DNA of 64,000 bases from the NCBI GenBank assembly GCA_016711325.1, contig JADJTH010000010.1, forward strand, positions 186,001-250,000, given 5' to 3'. How positions within the stretch are numbered: position 1 is the first letter of the stretch; each line of letters opens with the position of its first letter. This DNA is from Nigerium sp. (lineage in GTDB: Bacteria > Actinomycetota > Actinomycetes > Propionibacteriales > Propionibacteriaceae). Shown one piece after another: positions 17,724 to 26,789 of this stretch. Under the pieces are notes generated by a model that was not told the origin of the DNA, searched no databases, and saw only the letters and a list, made by a program, of their open reading frames with translations. A program made the translations under genes and the position numbers.

Positions 17724-19784
17724 TCAGTGCTGCGCCTGAATGGCGGTGATGGCGATCGTGTTGACGATGTCGTCGACGAGCGCGCCGCGCGACAGGTCGT
17801 TGACGGGCTTGTTCAGGCCCTGCAGGACGGGGCCTACCGCCAGTGCACCGGCCGAACGCTGCACGGCCTTGTAGGTGTTGTTGCCCGTGTTGAGGTCGGG
17901 GAAGATGAAGACCGTCGCCCGGCCGGCCACCTCGGAGCCCGGCATCTTCTTCGAGCCGACCGACGGATCGACGGCGGCGTCGAACTGGATCGGACCCTCG
18001 ACCATCAGCTCGGGGGCACGCTGGCGCACGATCTCGGTGGCGGCGCGCACCTTGTCGACGTCGGCACCGGAACCGGACGTTCCGGTCGAGTACGACAGCA
18101 TCGCGATGCGCGGCTCGATGTCGAACGCCTTCGCCGTCTCGGCCGAGCTGATCGCGATGTCGGCGAGCTGCTCGGCGGTCGGGTCGGGGTTGACCGCGCA
18201 ATCGCCGTACACGTCGACCCGGTCGGCCATGCACATGAGGAACGAGCTGCTCACCACGGAAACGCCCGGGCGGGTCTTGACGAACTCCAGGCTCGGACGG
18301 ATCGTGTTGGCCGTCGTGTTCGCCGCACCCGACACCATGCCGTCGGCCATGCCCAGGTGGACCATCATCGTGCCGAAGTAGCTCGGATCGGTCATCTTCG
18401 CGCGGGCCTGCTCGAGCGTCACGCCCTTCTTGGCGCGCAGCCGGGCGTACTCGGAGGAGAACTGCTCGACCAGCTCGGGGGTGGACATGTCGACGATGTC
18501 GGCGCCCTCCAGCGAGAAGCCCAGCGCCAGCGCCCGCGCCTTCACCTCGGTCGGGTCGCCGAGCAGGATGACCTCGGCGGTGCCGCGACGCAGCACCACG
18601 TCGGCGGCCTCGAGGATGCGGTCGTCGCCCGACTCGGGCAGGACGATCCGGCGCTTGTCACGTCGGGCCATCTCGTTGAGCTGGTACTCGAACATCACCG
18701 GGGTGCGTACCGCGGCCCGGTGAACCTTCATCGCCTCGAGCAGTGCGTCACTGTCGATGTGCGCGGAGAACAGGCCGCGGGCCAGCTCGATCTTGCGATC
18801 GGAGTTCGTCATCGTTCCCTCGAGATGGAACAGCCGCTGCGCGGTCGTGTAGGTGCCGAGGTCGGTGACGATGATCGGCAGCGCATGAGGCACGGACCTG
18901 ATCAGCGCAGCGATGCTCTCGGGCATCTCGTAGCCGCCGGTCAGGATCAGCCCGGCGAGCTGCGGGAAGGCTCCCGAGGCCTGCGCCATCAGCATGCCGG
19001 GGATCAGCTCGGTGCGGTCGCCGGCCATGATGATCGTCGACTCGGGCTCCAGGCGGGCGAGCATGTTGGCCAGCGTCATCGCGCCGACCAGGGGGGTCTG
19101 GCTCTCGTGCTCCAGGTGCTCCGGGCGTCCGGCGAAGAGACGTCCGTTGACGGCCTCCATCTGAGCGCGCACCGTGGGGGCGGCGAGGACGCGGTGGGCG
19201 GGCAGCGAGCCCACCACGACCCCCGGGATGGCGGCCACGACGGCGTCCGTGTAGGCCTGCTCCTGGCCCGCCGGCACCCGTGCGGGGATGACCGCGAGGA
19301 CGGACGCGTGATGCTTGGTGAGTTCGGCGATGGTGCTCATCGCGAGCTGGGTCACCTCGTCGGGCGTGCGGGTGCGCCCCGACACGCCGAGCGCGACGGA
19401 CGCGTTCAGGGTGGCCGCGATCCGCGCGTTCAGGGACAACTCGGCCGACCCGAGGGTGCTCGCGTAGTCGGACCCCAGCACCACCATCGCGTCGAAGCGG
19501 CTCGCGAGGTCGCCGAAGCGCTGCACGATCGTCGCCAGCGCCTCGTCGGGGTTGGCGCGCACGTCGTCGTAGGTGACGCCGTAGGACTCGTCGTAGTGCT
19601 GGTGCACCGCCGGCTGACTGATCAGCGCGGTCAGGATCTGATCCCGCGATTCGCCCGCCTTGATGATCGGGCGGAACACGCCGACCGTTTCAACCTCGCG
19701 CGTGAGCGCGTCCACCATGCCGAGAGCAATGACCGACTTCCCTGTCAGACCCTCGGGCGCCATCACATAGATGCTCCGAGTCAC
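17724..19784 (-). CDS. pta: phosphate acetyltransferase, long form
   Basis: Interconverts acetyl-CoA and acetyl phosphate. The 686-residue long form has an N-terminal P-loop-like domain (APEGLTGKSVIALG, about residues 9-22), a central DRTGG-type regulatory domain, and a C-terminal PTA_PTB catalytic domain from about residue 365 (RRIVLPESGDDRILEAADV, GMVSGAANTTANTIRPSLE, SYSTGTSGSGADVDKV, GPIQFDAAVDP). The GTG at 19784 is chosen since TATCCT ends exactly 7 nt before it and no ribosome site is visible, implying a leaderless message. It is transcribed with ackA downstream. Confidence 0.96.
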   Translation of the reverse strand: MTRSIYVMAPEGLTGKSVIALGMVDALTREVETVGVFRPIIKAGESRDQILTALISQPAVHQHYDESYGVTYDDVRANPDEALATIVQRFGDLASRFDAMVVLGSDYASTLGSAELSLNARIAATLNASVALGVSGRTRTPDEVTQLAMSTIAELTKHHASVLAVIPARVPAGQEQAYTDAVVAAIPGVVVGSLPAHRVLAAPTVRAQMEAVNGRLFAGRPEHLEHESQTPLVGAMTLANMLARLEPESTIIMAGDRTELIPGMLMAQASGAFPQLAGLILTGGYEMPESIAALIRSVPHALPIIVTDLGTYTTAQRLFHLEGTMTNSDRKIELARGLFSAHIDSDALLEAMKVHRAAVRTPVMFEYQLNEMARRDKRRIVLPESGDDRILEAADVVLRRGTAEVILLGDPTEVKARALALGFSLEGADIVDMSTPELVEQFSSEYARLRAKKGVTLEQARAKMTDPSYFGTMMVHLGMADGMVSGAANTTANTIRPSLEFVKTRPGVSVVSSSFLMCMADRVDVYGDCAVNPDPTAEQLADIAISSAETAKAFDIEPRIAMLSYSTGTSGSGADVDKVRAATEIVRQRAPELMVEGPIQFDAAVDPSVGSKKMPGSEVAGRATVFIFPDLNTGNNTYKAVQRSAGALAVGPVLQGLNKPVNDLSRGALVDDIVNTIAITAIQAQH

Positions 19785-19791
19785 AGCGCAC

Positions 19792-19797
19792 AGGATA
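19792..19797 (-). promoter_or_regulatory. leaderless -10 for pta-ackA
   Basis: TATCCT on the reverse strand ends 7 nt before the pta GTG, the spacing expected when transcription begins at the start codon. Confidence 0.5.
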
Positions 19798-19836
19798 ACC
19801 GTCCGCCGCGGAAATCCCCGAATGGAGAGAAACGCG

Positions 19837-20637
19837 TTACCAGCGCTCGCGCAGCCAGGCGACCTGCGCCGCGTGCGCATCCACGCCGCCGGGGGTTTCC
19901 AGGATCACCGGCGCACCCGCCTCGCGTGCGATCCGGACGAGGGCGTCCGGTTCGCACGTCCCCTCGCCGAGCGCGGCATGACGGTCGGCGCCCGAACCGA
20001 AGACGTCACGCGAATCGTTGAGGTGGATCAGATCGATCCGTCCGGTGACGGCGCGCACGGCGTCCACCACCGCGGACGCGTCGAGTCCGGCGGCGTGCGC
20101 GTGGCAGGTGTCGAGGCAGAAGCCGACGTGGTCGAACCCGTCCGCCCGGGAGATGCTCTCCCACAACCGTGCGATCCGGTCGAGATGGCGCGCCATCGCG
20201 TTCGCGCCGCCGGCGGTGTTCTCGATCAGCAGCGGCACCGTGATGTCGAGACCCTCGATCGCCTTGCGCCAATTGTCGAAGCCGGCCGCCGGATCGTCCG
20301 TCGCGCCCACGTGCCCGCCGTGGACGATGACGCCGCGCGCACCGATCTCGGCGGCCAGCTTCAGCTGGCGCGCGAGCATCTGCCGCGACGGGATCCGGAT
20401 CCGGTTGTTGGTCGTGGCCACGTTGATCACGTACGGCGCGTGGACGTACAGGCCCACCCCGGACGCCTCCGCGTCGGCCTTGAGGCCCGCCGCGCCGCCC
20501 GGGTGAGTGACCGCGTGGCCCTTCCACGCCTGCGGATCGCCGAGGAACGTCTGCGCGATCGCGAAACCGCCCGCCCGGGCGTAGGCGACGGGGTCGCCCA
20601 CGGCGTGCGCGCCCACGACAAGGGCGTTCGCGGTCAC
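19837..20637 (-). CDS. nfo: endonuclease IV-family AP endonuclease
   Basis: Zinc-dependent AP endonuclease of the xylose-isomerase-like TIM-barrel fold, 266 residues. Metal ligands lie in ordered motifs: VIVHGGHVGA (about residue 104), LIENTAGG (about 140), FCLDTCHAHAAG (about 178), HLNDSRDVFGSGADRHAALGEG (about 209-230) and VILETPGG near the end. It cleaves 5' to abasic sites in base-excision repair. The GTG at 20637 overlaps the stop of the ACT gene (GTGA), with GGAGG just upstream, so the two are translationally coupled. Confidence 0.92.
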   Translation of the reverse strand: MTANALVVGAHAVGDPVAYARAGGFAIAQTFLGDPQAWKGHAVTHPGGAAGLKADAEASGVGLYVHAPYVINVATTNNRIRIPSRQMLARQLKLAAEIGARGVIVHGGHVGATDDPAAGFDNWRKAIEGLDITVPLLIENTAGGANAMARHLDRIARLWESISRADGFDHVGFCLDTCHAHAAGLDASAVVDAVRAVTGRIDLIHLNDSRDVFGSGADRHAALGEGTCEPDALVRIAREAGAPVILETPGGVDAHAAQVAWLRERW

Positions 20638-21017
20638 GCCTCCATCCCCCCGAGCACCTCGATCGCCTCCGCGACGTCGTCGGCGGGGACGAGCAGGTGA
20701 TCGTGGTAGAAGCCGGCGAGGACGTTGCACGACAACCCGACGCGCGCCAGCGCCGTCGCCACCGCGGCGGTCACGCCGACCGCCGACAGCGACGTGTGCG
20801 CCTGCAGGGTGATCCAGCCGAAGACGCCCTCGTAGGCGTAACCCGCGGCGTCCGCCACCTGCTGGTCGAGCACCAGCGTGATGCCCTCCTCCTCGAGAAT
20901 GCGGGCGTGCGCCTCGACGGCGGGCTCGTCGGCGAGGGTGACATAGACGTACGTCCCCTGACGGACGCGCGGGCGCAAGGAGCCGAGGATCTCGTGCAGA
21001 TTGGTAAGGCCGGCCAT
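20634..21017 (-). CDS. tandem ACT-like domain protein
   Basis: 127-residue protein resembling the COG3602-type small proteins with two ACT folds. ACT-like stretches are GTYVYVTLADEPA (about residue 21), VFGWITLQAHTSLSAVGVTAAVATALARVGLSCNVLAGFYHDHLLVP (in two parts, 63-110). ACT domains bind amino acids; no enzyme domain is attached, so the role is unknown. The ATG at 21017 is preceded by TAGACT with a 7-nt spacer, so the transcript is probably leaderless. It is coupled to nfo. Confidence 0.75.
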   Translation of the reverse strand: MAGLTNLHEILGSLRPRVRQGTYVYVTLADEPAVEAHARILEEEGITLVLDQQVADAAGYAYEGVFGWITLQAHTSLSAVGVTAAVATALARVGLSCNVLAGFYHDHLLVPADDVAEAIEVLGGMEA

Positions 21018-21024
21018 GAGTGAG

Positions 21025-21030
21025 AGTCTA
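21025..21030 (-). promoter_or_regulatory. leaderless -10 for the ACT-nfo operon
   Basis: TAGACT on the reverse strand, then CTCACTC, then ATG: a 7-nt spacer and no ribosome site. Confidence 0.6.
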
Positions 21031-21158
21031 GTGTCGTGCACTCGGCGTGGGCCGCGTGGAACCTGTTTGCCGGAGAGTGGTGGGGTGTCGTCGACGTATG
21101 ACACCTTTGGGCTCAGCGTTCCCGCCCGGGGCGTCCGATCCGACAAGGGAGTCAGCTC

Positions 21159-22970
21159 ATGGACACCGACCACTTGGCCGTCCGGTTCGCCCAGGCGGCG
21201 CGCACCCACGCGTCGCGCCCGGCCACCCGGATCAAGGACGGCGACCGATGGAAGGTGCGCACCTACGGCCAGCTCGCCCAGCGCGTGTCGCTGCTGGCGG
21301 CCCATCTCATCGACGCGGGGGTCGAGGCGGGCGACCGCGTGCTGCTGTTGGCGAACAACTGTCCGGAGTGGTCCCAGATCGACCTGGCGCTGCTCAGCAT
21401 CCGCGCCGTTCCCGTGCCGGTGTACCCGACGAGCACACCCGAGCAGATCCGGCACATCGCCGCCGACTCGGGCGCGATCTTCGCCGTCATCGAGAACGCC
21501 GCGTTGCTCGCGCGGTTCGAACAGGTCTGGGACCGGACGCCGGACGTGCGGGGGGTGTGGACGTTCGAGCCGACCCCGGGCGGCGACGAACGCGTGCGCC
21601 TGCTGGCCGACGTCGCGAGGACCACGCCGACCGCCGAGCAGGACGCCGCCGCCGAGGCCCGGCTGGGCGAGGCGTCGGCCGACGACCTCGCCTCGATCAT
21701 CTACACGTCGGGCACCACGGGCGAGCCGCGCGGCGCGGCGATCCGCCACCGCGGCTTCGCCTTCGAGCTCGACAGCCTGGACGCGTTCTTCGCCATCACC
21801 GCGCAGGACTCCTCGCTCGCGTTCCTGCCGTTGTCGCACGCGTTCGAGCGGGCCTGGACGTTCAAGGTGCTCACCACCGGCGCCCTCAACACGTACGTGA
21901 AGGATCCGCGGACCGTCGCCGCGCTGCTCGTCGAGGCGAAGCCGAGCATGTTCGTCAGCGTGCCGAGGCTGTACGAGAAGGTGTTCACCACGGTGCACGA
22001 GCGCGTGGCGGACTCGCCGGCCAAGCAGCAGATCTTCCGCTGGGCGATGCACGTCGGCGGCGCCTGCCAGCACGCCTATCGCAAGGGGCGGCGTCCGAGC
22101 GCGCTGCTGCGCGCCCAGCTACCGCTGGCCGACAAGCTGGTGTTCTCCTCCATCCGGGACGCCTTGGGCGGGCCGAAGTCGGTGATGGCCTGCGGTGGCG
22201 CGCCCGTGCGCAAGGAGATCGAGGAGTTCTTCTCGTCGGCCGGCATGCTGTTGTCGTCCGGCTACGGCCTCACCGAGGCGTCCCCGCTGGTCTCCTTCAA
22301 CTCACCCCGCGGTTTCAAGTTCGGCACGGCCGGGCGTGTGATCAAGGGCGGCGAGTTGAAGATCGCCGACGAGGGTGAGATCTGCTTCCGTGGCCCCAAC
22401 GTGATGGTCGGATACTGGAACAATCCCGAGGCCACCGCGGCCGCGATCGACGCCGACGGCTGGCTGCACACTGGTGACGTCGGATACGTCGACACCGACG
22501 GCTACCTGGTGATCACCGACCGGCTCAAGGACATCATCGTCACCTCCGGCGGCAAGAACATCGCCCCGGCGCCGATCGAAGGCATGATCCTGGCCGATCC
22601 GCTGTTCGAGCATGCGGTCGTCCTGGGCAACAACCGGCCGTTCGTGACGCTTCTGGTGCGCCCCTCGCTGCCGCACCTGGAAGAGATCGCCGCGCAACTG
22701 CAGGTGAAGTTCGCCGATGTCGCCGAACTGGCGAACGCCCCGGAGATCGTCGAGGAGATCCGGCGCCGCGTCGACCGGCTCACCGAGAAGCTGCCCAGCC
22801 AGGACCAGATCAAGGATCTGCGGGTGATGCTGGAGGAGTTCACCATGGACAACGGCCTGCTCACGCCGACTTTGAAGGTGCGCCGCCGTCAGGTCGAGGA
22901 GCGGTTCGCCGCGCTGATCGAAGACATGTACGCCAAGCTCAGCGAGGCCAGGGACCGCCTGACCCACTGA
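21159..22970 (+). CDS. long-chain fatty acid-CoA ligase (FadD15-like)
   Basis: Adenylate-forming enzyme that activates fatty acids to acyl-CoA via acyl-AMP. 603 residues, matching the actinobacterial FadD15/FAA1-like type. The AMP-binding signature is IIYTSGTTGEPRGAAI (about residues 180-195), the A5 region is LSSGYGLTEASPLVSF (about 365), and the hinge TGDVGYVDTDGYLVITDRLKD (near 440) is followed by GGKNIAP. The catalytic Lys region near the C-terminus (KDLRVMLEEF, NGLLTPTLKVRR) is present. The ATG at 21159 has AAGGGAG upstream. It is divergent from the ACT-nfo operon. Confidence 0.92.
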   Translation: MDTDHLAVRFAQAARTHASRPATRIKDGDRWKVRTYGQLAQRVSLLAAHLIDAGVEAGDRVLLLANNCPEWSQIDLALLSIRAVPVPVYPTSTPEQIRHIAADSGAIFAVIENAALLARFEQVWDRTPDVRGVWTFEPTPGGDERVRLLADVARTTPTAEQDAAAEARLGEASADDLASIIYTSGTTGEPRGAAIRHRGFAFELDSLDAFFAITAQDSSLAFLPLSHAFERAWTFKVLTTGALNTYVKDPRTVAALLVEAKPSMFVSVPRLYEKVFTTVHERVADSPAKQQIFRWAMHVGGACQHAYRKGRRPSALLRAQLPLADKLVFSSIRDALGGPKSVMACGGAPVRKEIEEFFSSAGMLLSSGYGLTEASPLVSFNSPRGFKFGTAGRVIKGGELKIADEGEICFRGPNVMVGYWNNPEATAAAIDADGWLHTGDVGYVDTDGYLVITDRLKDIIVTSGGKNIAPAPIEGMILADPLFEHAVVLGNNRPFVTLLVRPSLPHLEEIAAQLQVKFADVAELANAPEIVEEIRRRVDRLTEKLPSQDQIKDLRVMLEEFTMDNGLLTPTLKVRRRQVEERFAALIEDMYAKLSEARDRLTH

Positions 22971-23071
22971 CACCCGGACGCCGGCCTGCTGACGCCCGCG
23001 GTCCGCACACTGGACGGGGCGCGGCCGCGCCGACGAAGGACCGGGGATTCGGACGGGCCGGGCGGGTCCGG

Positions 23072-23105
23072 TAAGGTGGGCGGTCGAGTGTCCGCACGGG
23101 CACTC
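23072..23105 (+). promoter_or_regulatory. rpsF operon promoter and leader hairpin
   Basis: A TAAGGT -10 (23072-23077) should start transcription near 23084. The first leader segment folds into GAGTG (23086-23090) paired with CACTC (23101-23105), with an inner CCG/CGG and a following ACCTG. rpsF leaders in many bacteria carry an S6:S18-binding motif with a CCG element; this hairpin is a candidate, but the match is loose. Confidence 0.35.
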
Positions 23106-23175
23106 ACCTGCATGAACCCTCCTGCCCCGGGAGATTCCCGTGGCCGTCAAGACCAGAGGAGGTGGGGTTACACAC

Positions 23176-23469
23176 ATGCGCAGCTACGAAATCATGGTGA
23201 TCGTGAGCCCCGACGTCGACGATCGTCAGGTCGCCGGTGTCGTGGAGAAGCCGCTCGAGGCGTTCAAGGCCGCCGGTGGCACGGTCGACAACATCGATCA
23301 CTGGGGCCGTCGTCGTCTCGCCTACGACATCCAGAAGAAGTCGGAGGGCGTCTACGCCGTCCTGAACGTGACCGCGGAGCCGGCCGTCGTGAAGGAACTC
23401 GACCGCCAGTACACGCTCAACGAGCAGATCATGCGGACGAAGGTCATCCGCCCCGACCTGCACCACTGA
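23176..23469 (+). CDS. rpsF: 30S ribosomal protein S6
   Basis: Small-subunit protein that binds 16S rRNA with S18. 97 residues, usual length; the fold is recognisable from [38 protein letters not shown] (spanning 47-68), and a C-terminal [14 protein letters not shown]. The ATG at 23176 is chosen for the strong GAGGAGGTGG upstream and the standard MRxYE start; an earlier in-frame ATG at 23140 is inside the leader. First gene of rpsF-ssb-rpsR-rplI. Confidence 0.96.
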   Translation: MRSYEIMVIVSPDVDDRQVAGVVEKPLEAFKAAGGTVDNIDHWGRRRLAYDIQKKSEGVYAVLNVTAEPAVVKELDRQYTLNEQIMRTKVIRPDLHH

Positions 23470-23571
23470 CCGAGCGCTCGCCAGCCGCGGGGCCGCGACA
23501 GCAAGAATGTCACCGGCGCACGCGAGGCTGGGGAGTGACTCACCCGACACGTCCGAAATCGGAGATCTCAC

Positions 23572-24108
23572 ATGGCCGGCGAAACCATCATCACGCTCGT
23601 GGGCAACCTGACGGCTGACCCCGAGCTTCGCTTCACCCCCTCGGGGGCCCCGGTGGCCAACTTCACGGTCGCCTCCACTCCCCGCAACTTCGACCGGGCG
23701 ACCGGCGAATGGAAAGACGGGGACGCCATGTTCATCAACTGCGCGGTGTGGCGCCAAGCCGCCGAGAACGTGGCCGAGTCCCTGCAGAAGGGCATGCGCG
23801 TCATCGTTCAGGGGCGGTTGAAGAGCCGCAGCTACGAGACCCGCGAAGGCGAACGCCGCACGGTGTTCGAGATCGAGGTCGACGAGATCGGTCCTGCCCT
23901 GCGTTACGCGTCCGCCAAGGTCACCCGCACCACCAGCGGTGGCGGTGGCGGTGGCTACAGCCAGGGCGGCTCCGGGGGTGGCGACAACTGGTCGTCCCAC
24001 CAGGGCCAAGGTGGCGGAGGTTACGGCGGCGGCGGCAACCGGCCGCAGCCGCAGCAGCCGGTCAACGACCCGTGGGCGAGCGCCCAGAGCGACGATCCGC
24101 CGTTCTGA
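23572..24108 (+). CDS. ssb: single-stranded DNA-binding protein
   Basis: Binds single-stranded DNA during replication, repair and recombination. 178 residues: OB fold at 1-115 ([58 protein letters not shown]), then a Gly/Gln/Ser-rich linker of about 50 residues, then the acidic tip SDDPPF, which recruits partner proteins. It is the second gene of the ribosomal operon, with a 102-nt gap after rpsF. Confidence 0.97.
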   Translation: MAGETIITLVGNLTADPELRFTPSGAPVANFTVASTPRNFDRATGEWKDGDAMFINCAVWRQAAENVAESLQKGMRVIVQGRLKSRSYETREGERRTVFEIEVDEIGPALRYASAKVTRTTSGGGGGGYSQGGSGGGDNWSSHQGQGGGGYGGGGNRPQPQQPVNDPWASAQSDDPPF

Positions 24109-24188
24109 TCGTCCCCGGTGCTGATCGCACCACCTGATCCATGTCATTCCGGCGTTGGCCGGGCTCTGCCAAGGAAGAGAGCACCACA

Positions 24189-24425
24189 ATGGCTCCACAG
24201 CGTAAGCCTGTGAACAAGAAGAAGATCGCTCCTGCGAAGTCCATCAAGATCGGTCACATCGACTACAAGGACACCGCGACCCTGCGGAAGTTCATCTCCG
24301 AGCGTGGAAAGATCCGCGCCCGCCGGGTGACCGGTCTGTCCGTGCAGGAGCAGCGCAAGGTCGCCATCGCGATCAAGAACGCGCGCGAGGTCGCCCTGCT
24401 GCCCTACGCGTCCACCGCTCGCTGA
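24189..24425 (+). CDS. rpsR: 30S ribosomal protein S18, cysteine-free type
   Basis: Partner of S6 on the 30S platform, 78 residues. The core [20 protein letters not shown] and [20 protein letters not shown] is typical, ending LLPYASTAR. The N-terminal zinc ribbon of C+ S18 (CxxC) is absent: [10 protein letters not shown] stands where C-x-x-C would be, so this is a zinc-independent C- type, although it sits in the main rpsF operon. The ATG at 24189 has AAGGAAGAGAG upstream. Confidence 0.96.
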   Translation: MAPQRKPVNKKKIAPAKSIKIGHIDYKDTATLRKFISERGKIRARRVTGLSVQEQRKVAIAIKNAREVALLPYASTAR

Positions 24426-24442
24426 GAAGGGAAGACACCACG

Positions 24443-24889
24443 ATGAAGCTCATTCTGACTGCCGCTGTCGACCACCTCGGCATCGCCGGCGACGTCGTCG
24501 AGGTCAAGGACGGCTACGGCCGCAACTACCTGCTGCCCCGCGGTTACGCGATCCGTTGGACGCGCGGCGCCGAGAAGCAGATCGAGGGCATCACCCGCGC
24601 CCGCGACGCCCGCGAGGTCCGAGGCAACGAGCACGCCGTCGCGCTGCGCACGCAGCTCGAGGCGCTCGATGTCGAGTTGGCCGCCCGTGCGGCCGACGAG
24701 GGCAAGCTGTTCGGCGCCGTCAAGGCCGCCGACATCGTTGCCGCGATCAAGAAGGCCGGCGGCCCCGCCGTCGACAAGCGCGCGGTCACGATCGCCAAGC
24801 CGATCAAGACCGTGGGCGACCACAAGGTCGGCGTCAAGCTGACCGAGGCCGTCACCGCGCACCTGCCGGTGAAGGTCGTCGCTGCCTGA
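24443..24889 (+). CDS. rplI: 50S ribosomal protein L9
   Basis: Large-subunit protein bridging the L1 stalk region. 148 residues with the N-terminal rRNA-binding domain (MKLILTAAVDHLGIAGDVVE, VKDGYGRNYLLPRGYAI, 20-41), a long connecting helix, and a C-terminal domain ending HKVGVKLTEAVTAHLPVKVV. Last gene of the operon, 17 nt after rpsR, with GAAGGGAAG upstream of its ATG and a strong hairpin after its stop. Confidence 0.97.
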   Translation: MKLILTAAVDHLGIAGDVVEVKDGYGRNYLLPRGYAIRWTRGAEKQIEGITRARDAREVRGNEHAVALRTQLEALDVELAARAADEGKLFGAVKAADIVAAIKKAGGPAVDKRAVTIAKPIKTVGDHKVGVKLTEAVTAHLPVKVVAA

Positions 24890-24903
24890 CGGCTCTCACA
24901 GCA

Positions 24904-24934
24904 ACGCCGGTCGCCCCGCAGGGGCGACCGGCGT
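24904..24934 (+). terminator. terminator hairpin after rplI
   Basis: ACGCCGGTCGCCCC (24904-24917) pairs perfectly with GGGGCGACCGGCGT (24921-24934), a 14-bp stem with a GCA loop, 14 nt after the rplI stop. It ends the ribosomal operon and may also act on the opposing small gene. Confidence 0.8.
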
Positions 24935-24977
24935 CGTGGCGTTCTGGGGATCTCGGACGCACGCGCGGCGGCGGCGA

Positions 24978-25193
24978 TCAGGTGGCGGGGCGTCCGAAGC
25001 TGAAGCTGCCCAGTGCAGTGCCGTGGATGGCGATCGGCGCGGTGACCGGCGAGGTGGGCTCGGACGACTCGGCTCCCGCCGCCTGCGCCGGTTCGCCGGG
25101 CATCAACGGGCGCACGGGCTCGCCGAGCGCGGCGAACAACGCCTGGTCCAACTCGTCGCGGGGTGTCACTCGGTGCGTGCGTGTCTCGGGCAT
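24978..25193 (-). CDS. small hypothetical protein
   Basis: 71-residue open frame of no recognised family: an N-terminal helical part with THRVTPRDELDQALFAALGEPV, a Pro/Ala/Glu-rich middle, and a hydrophobic end (IAIHGTALGSFSFG). Support for a real gene: third positions are GC-rich in this frame, it lies between a terminator and another gene, and TACACT ends 6 nt before its ATG, like other leaderless genes here. No function can be given. Confidence 0.5.
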   Translation of the reverse strand: MPETRTHRVTPRDELDQALFAALGEPVRPLMPGEPAQAAGAESSEPTSPVTAPIAIHGTALGSFSFGRPAT

Positions 25194-25199
25194 GGCCAC

Positions 25200-25205
25200 A
25201 GTGTA
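25200..25205 (-). promoter_or_regulatory. leaderless -10 for the 71-residue gene
   Basis: TACACT on the reverse strand, spacer GGCCAC (complement), then ATG at 25193. Confidence 0.4.
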
Positions 25206-25267
25206 GGCAGTGACCCTGGGAGCCGGCCGTGCCCCCGCTGGGTGGCCGGCCCGGCTCCGCGTCCGGC

Positions 25268-26500
25268 CTACTCCGTCGCGGGCTGGACGCTCGGAGACGC
25301 CGTGGCGGTGGACGCGGGCTTGGCGGTCGCCGTGTCCGTGGCCTTGGCGGCAGCGGCCTCGGGGCTGGCGGTGGCTTGCGCGGTCGGGCTCGCTGGTGGG
25401 GAGGCCGTGGCCGGGGTGGCCGAGGCCGTCGGGGTGCTCGACGCACTCGCGGACGCCGTCGCGGACGCCGTCGGGGTCGGGGTCGCCGTGGCGCTCGGGG
25501 TCGCGGTGACGCTCGGGGTCGCGGTGACGCTCGCGGTCGGGTGTGCGGACGCGCTGGGGCTCGCGGACGGGCCGGCTTCCGGCGTCGGTGTCGGACCGGG
25601 CGTCGCGGACGCGCTGGCGTCCGGCGTCGGCTCGGCACCCGGCGTCGTCGCCGGGGCCGCGCTCGGCAACGCCGCCGGCTCGATGACGGCCATGGGAATG
25701 GCGAGGCGAACGTACGGCGCACCCGAGAGCACGGCGGCCGGGTTGACGTACGAGCCGTTGACGAGCACCTCGAAGTGCAGGTGGCAGCCCGTGGAGAGAC
25801 CCGTCGTCCCGGAGAGGCCGATCTGCTGGCCCTTGCTGACCTGCTGCCCGACGCGGACCCCCAGCACCGACAGGTGTGCGTAGCGGCTGACCATGCGGTC
25901 TTCGTCGATGGTGCCGTGATCGATCTCGACCAGATTGCCGTAGCCGCCGGCGACACCCGACCGCGTGACCCGCCCGTCCGTCATCGCCACCACCGGCGTG
26001 CCGCAGGCGGCGGTCATGTCGACGCCGTTGTGGTTGCGCACGTAGTGGAGGATCGGATGGAAGCGTGCCCCGAAGGACGAGGTGATCGGCCCAGGAACCG
26101 GCGAGACGAATCGTGAGGTGCCGACGAACGACGCGGCACCGGCAGGAGCGGGGATGGCGAAGGCGGTCACGTTGCGGGGCACCTCGTCGTCCCCGAAGGT
26201 GATCAGCGACAGGACGGCGGGATCGAGCGACGAGCGCTCCGCCAGGAACGCCGCGGTGGTCAGCGTCGTTTCGGGCAGGGCGGCATGCCGCGCGTACGCG
26301 GCCGAATGGGTCGACGCCGACACCGCGGGAACCCCGACGAGCGCCAACGGGAGCGTCAGGAACAGGCTCGCGGAGAGCGCAGCGCCCGCGCGGCGACTGC
26401 GTCGCGGGGCAGGCGCGTCGGGGATGGGGGGCAACGCTCGAGCGGGAGCGGCGCTCGCGCGACGGCTTCGTCGCGGAGCACGGCCCGGCATGCTTCGCAT
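25268..26500 (-). CDS. secreted M23 (LytM) peptidase with low-complexity tail
   Basis: Exported metallopeptidase predicted to cut peptidoglycan cross-bridges or activate amidases. The long basic N-terminus leads into a signal peptide (about residues 40-63, GAALSASLFLTLPLALVG). The LytM domain spans about 135-250: SSFGARFHPILHYVRNHNGVD contains the first zinc ligands, and GCHLHFEV the HxH pair, so the site looks intact. The last ~150 residues are Ala/Thr/Ser/Pro-rich (ATPSVTATPSATATPTPTAS), a wall-spanning or glycosylated tail. The ATG at 26500 has GAGGAG upstream. Confidence 0.9.
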   Translation of the reverse strand: MRSMPGRAPRRSRRASAAPARALPPIPDAPAPRRSRRAGAALSASLFLTLPLALVGVPAVSASTHSAAYARHAALPETTLTTAAFLAERSSLDPAVLSLITFGDDEVPRNVTAFAIPAPAGAASFVGTSRFVSPVPGPITSSFGARFHPILHYVRNHNGVDMTAACGTPVVAMTDGRVTRSGVAGGYGNLVEIDHGTIDEDRMVSRYAHLSVLGVRVGQQVSKGQQIGLSGTTGLSTGCHLHFEVLVNGSYVNPAAVLSGAPYVRLAIPMAVIEPAALPSAAPATTPGAEPTPDASASATPGPTPTPEAGPSASPSASAHPTASVTATPSVTATPSATATPTPTASATASASASSTPTASATPATASPPASPTAQATASPEAAAAKATDTATAKPASTATASPSVQPATE

Positions 26501-26671
26501 GGGTCTCCTCGGGGATGCCGGGTGGGAAGGGCCCCGGACGTTCGATCACTAGGATCGATTCTCGCCGTTGCATCACCAGGAACCAAGGGTCTACGGAAGA
26601 AATCTCGCGGAATTCCCCCCGGTGGGTGTCCGCGCGGTCATCTCGGCGGTGCTCCCGGGGTGTGAGGCGTG

Positions 26672-26789
26672 TAAGGTTCTCCACGGTTGAGGTTTGGTAG
26701 TTCTTGCGGCACCTGTCGGGAAGAAGTTCGAGCGTCACCCGAACCCCTCAGACCTGGGGGGTGAGCATCACATCAGGAAAGCAGGAAAC
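26672..26789 (+). promoter_or_regulatory. cspA promoter and long 5' UTR
   Basis: A TAAGGT -10 (26672-26677) implies a leader of about 105 nt before the cold-shock gene, typical of csp mRNAs. A hairpin (ACCCCTC.../...GGGGGGT, near 26741-26762) lies in it, and AGGAAAGCAGGAAAC precedes the ATG. The rest of 26501-26671 holds nothing recognisable. Confidence 0.45.

Noticed and set aside
17727..20021. 764-codon forward frame across pta
   Set aside because: Antisense shadow of pta, which has complete family motifs.
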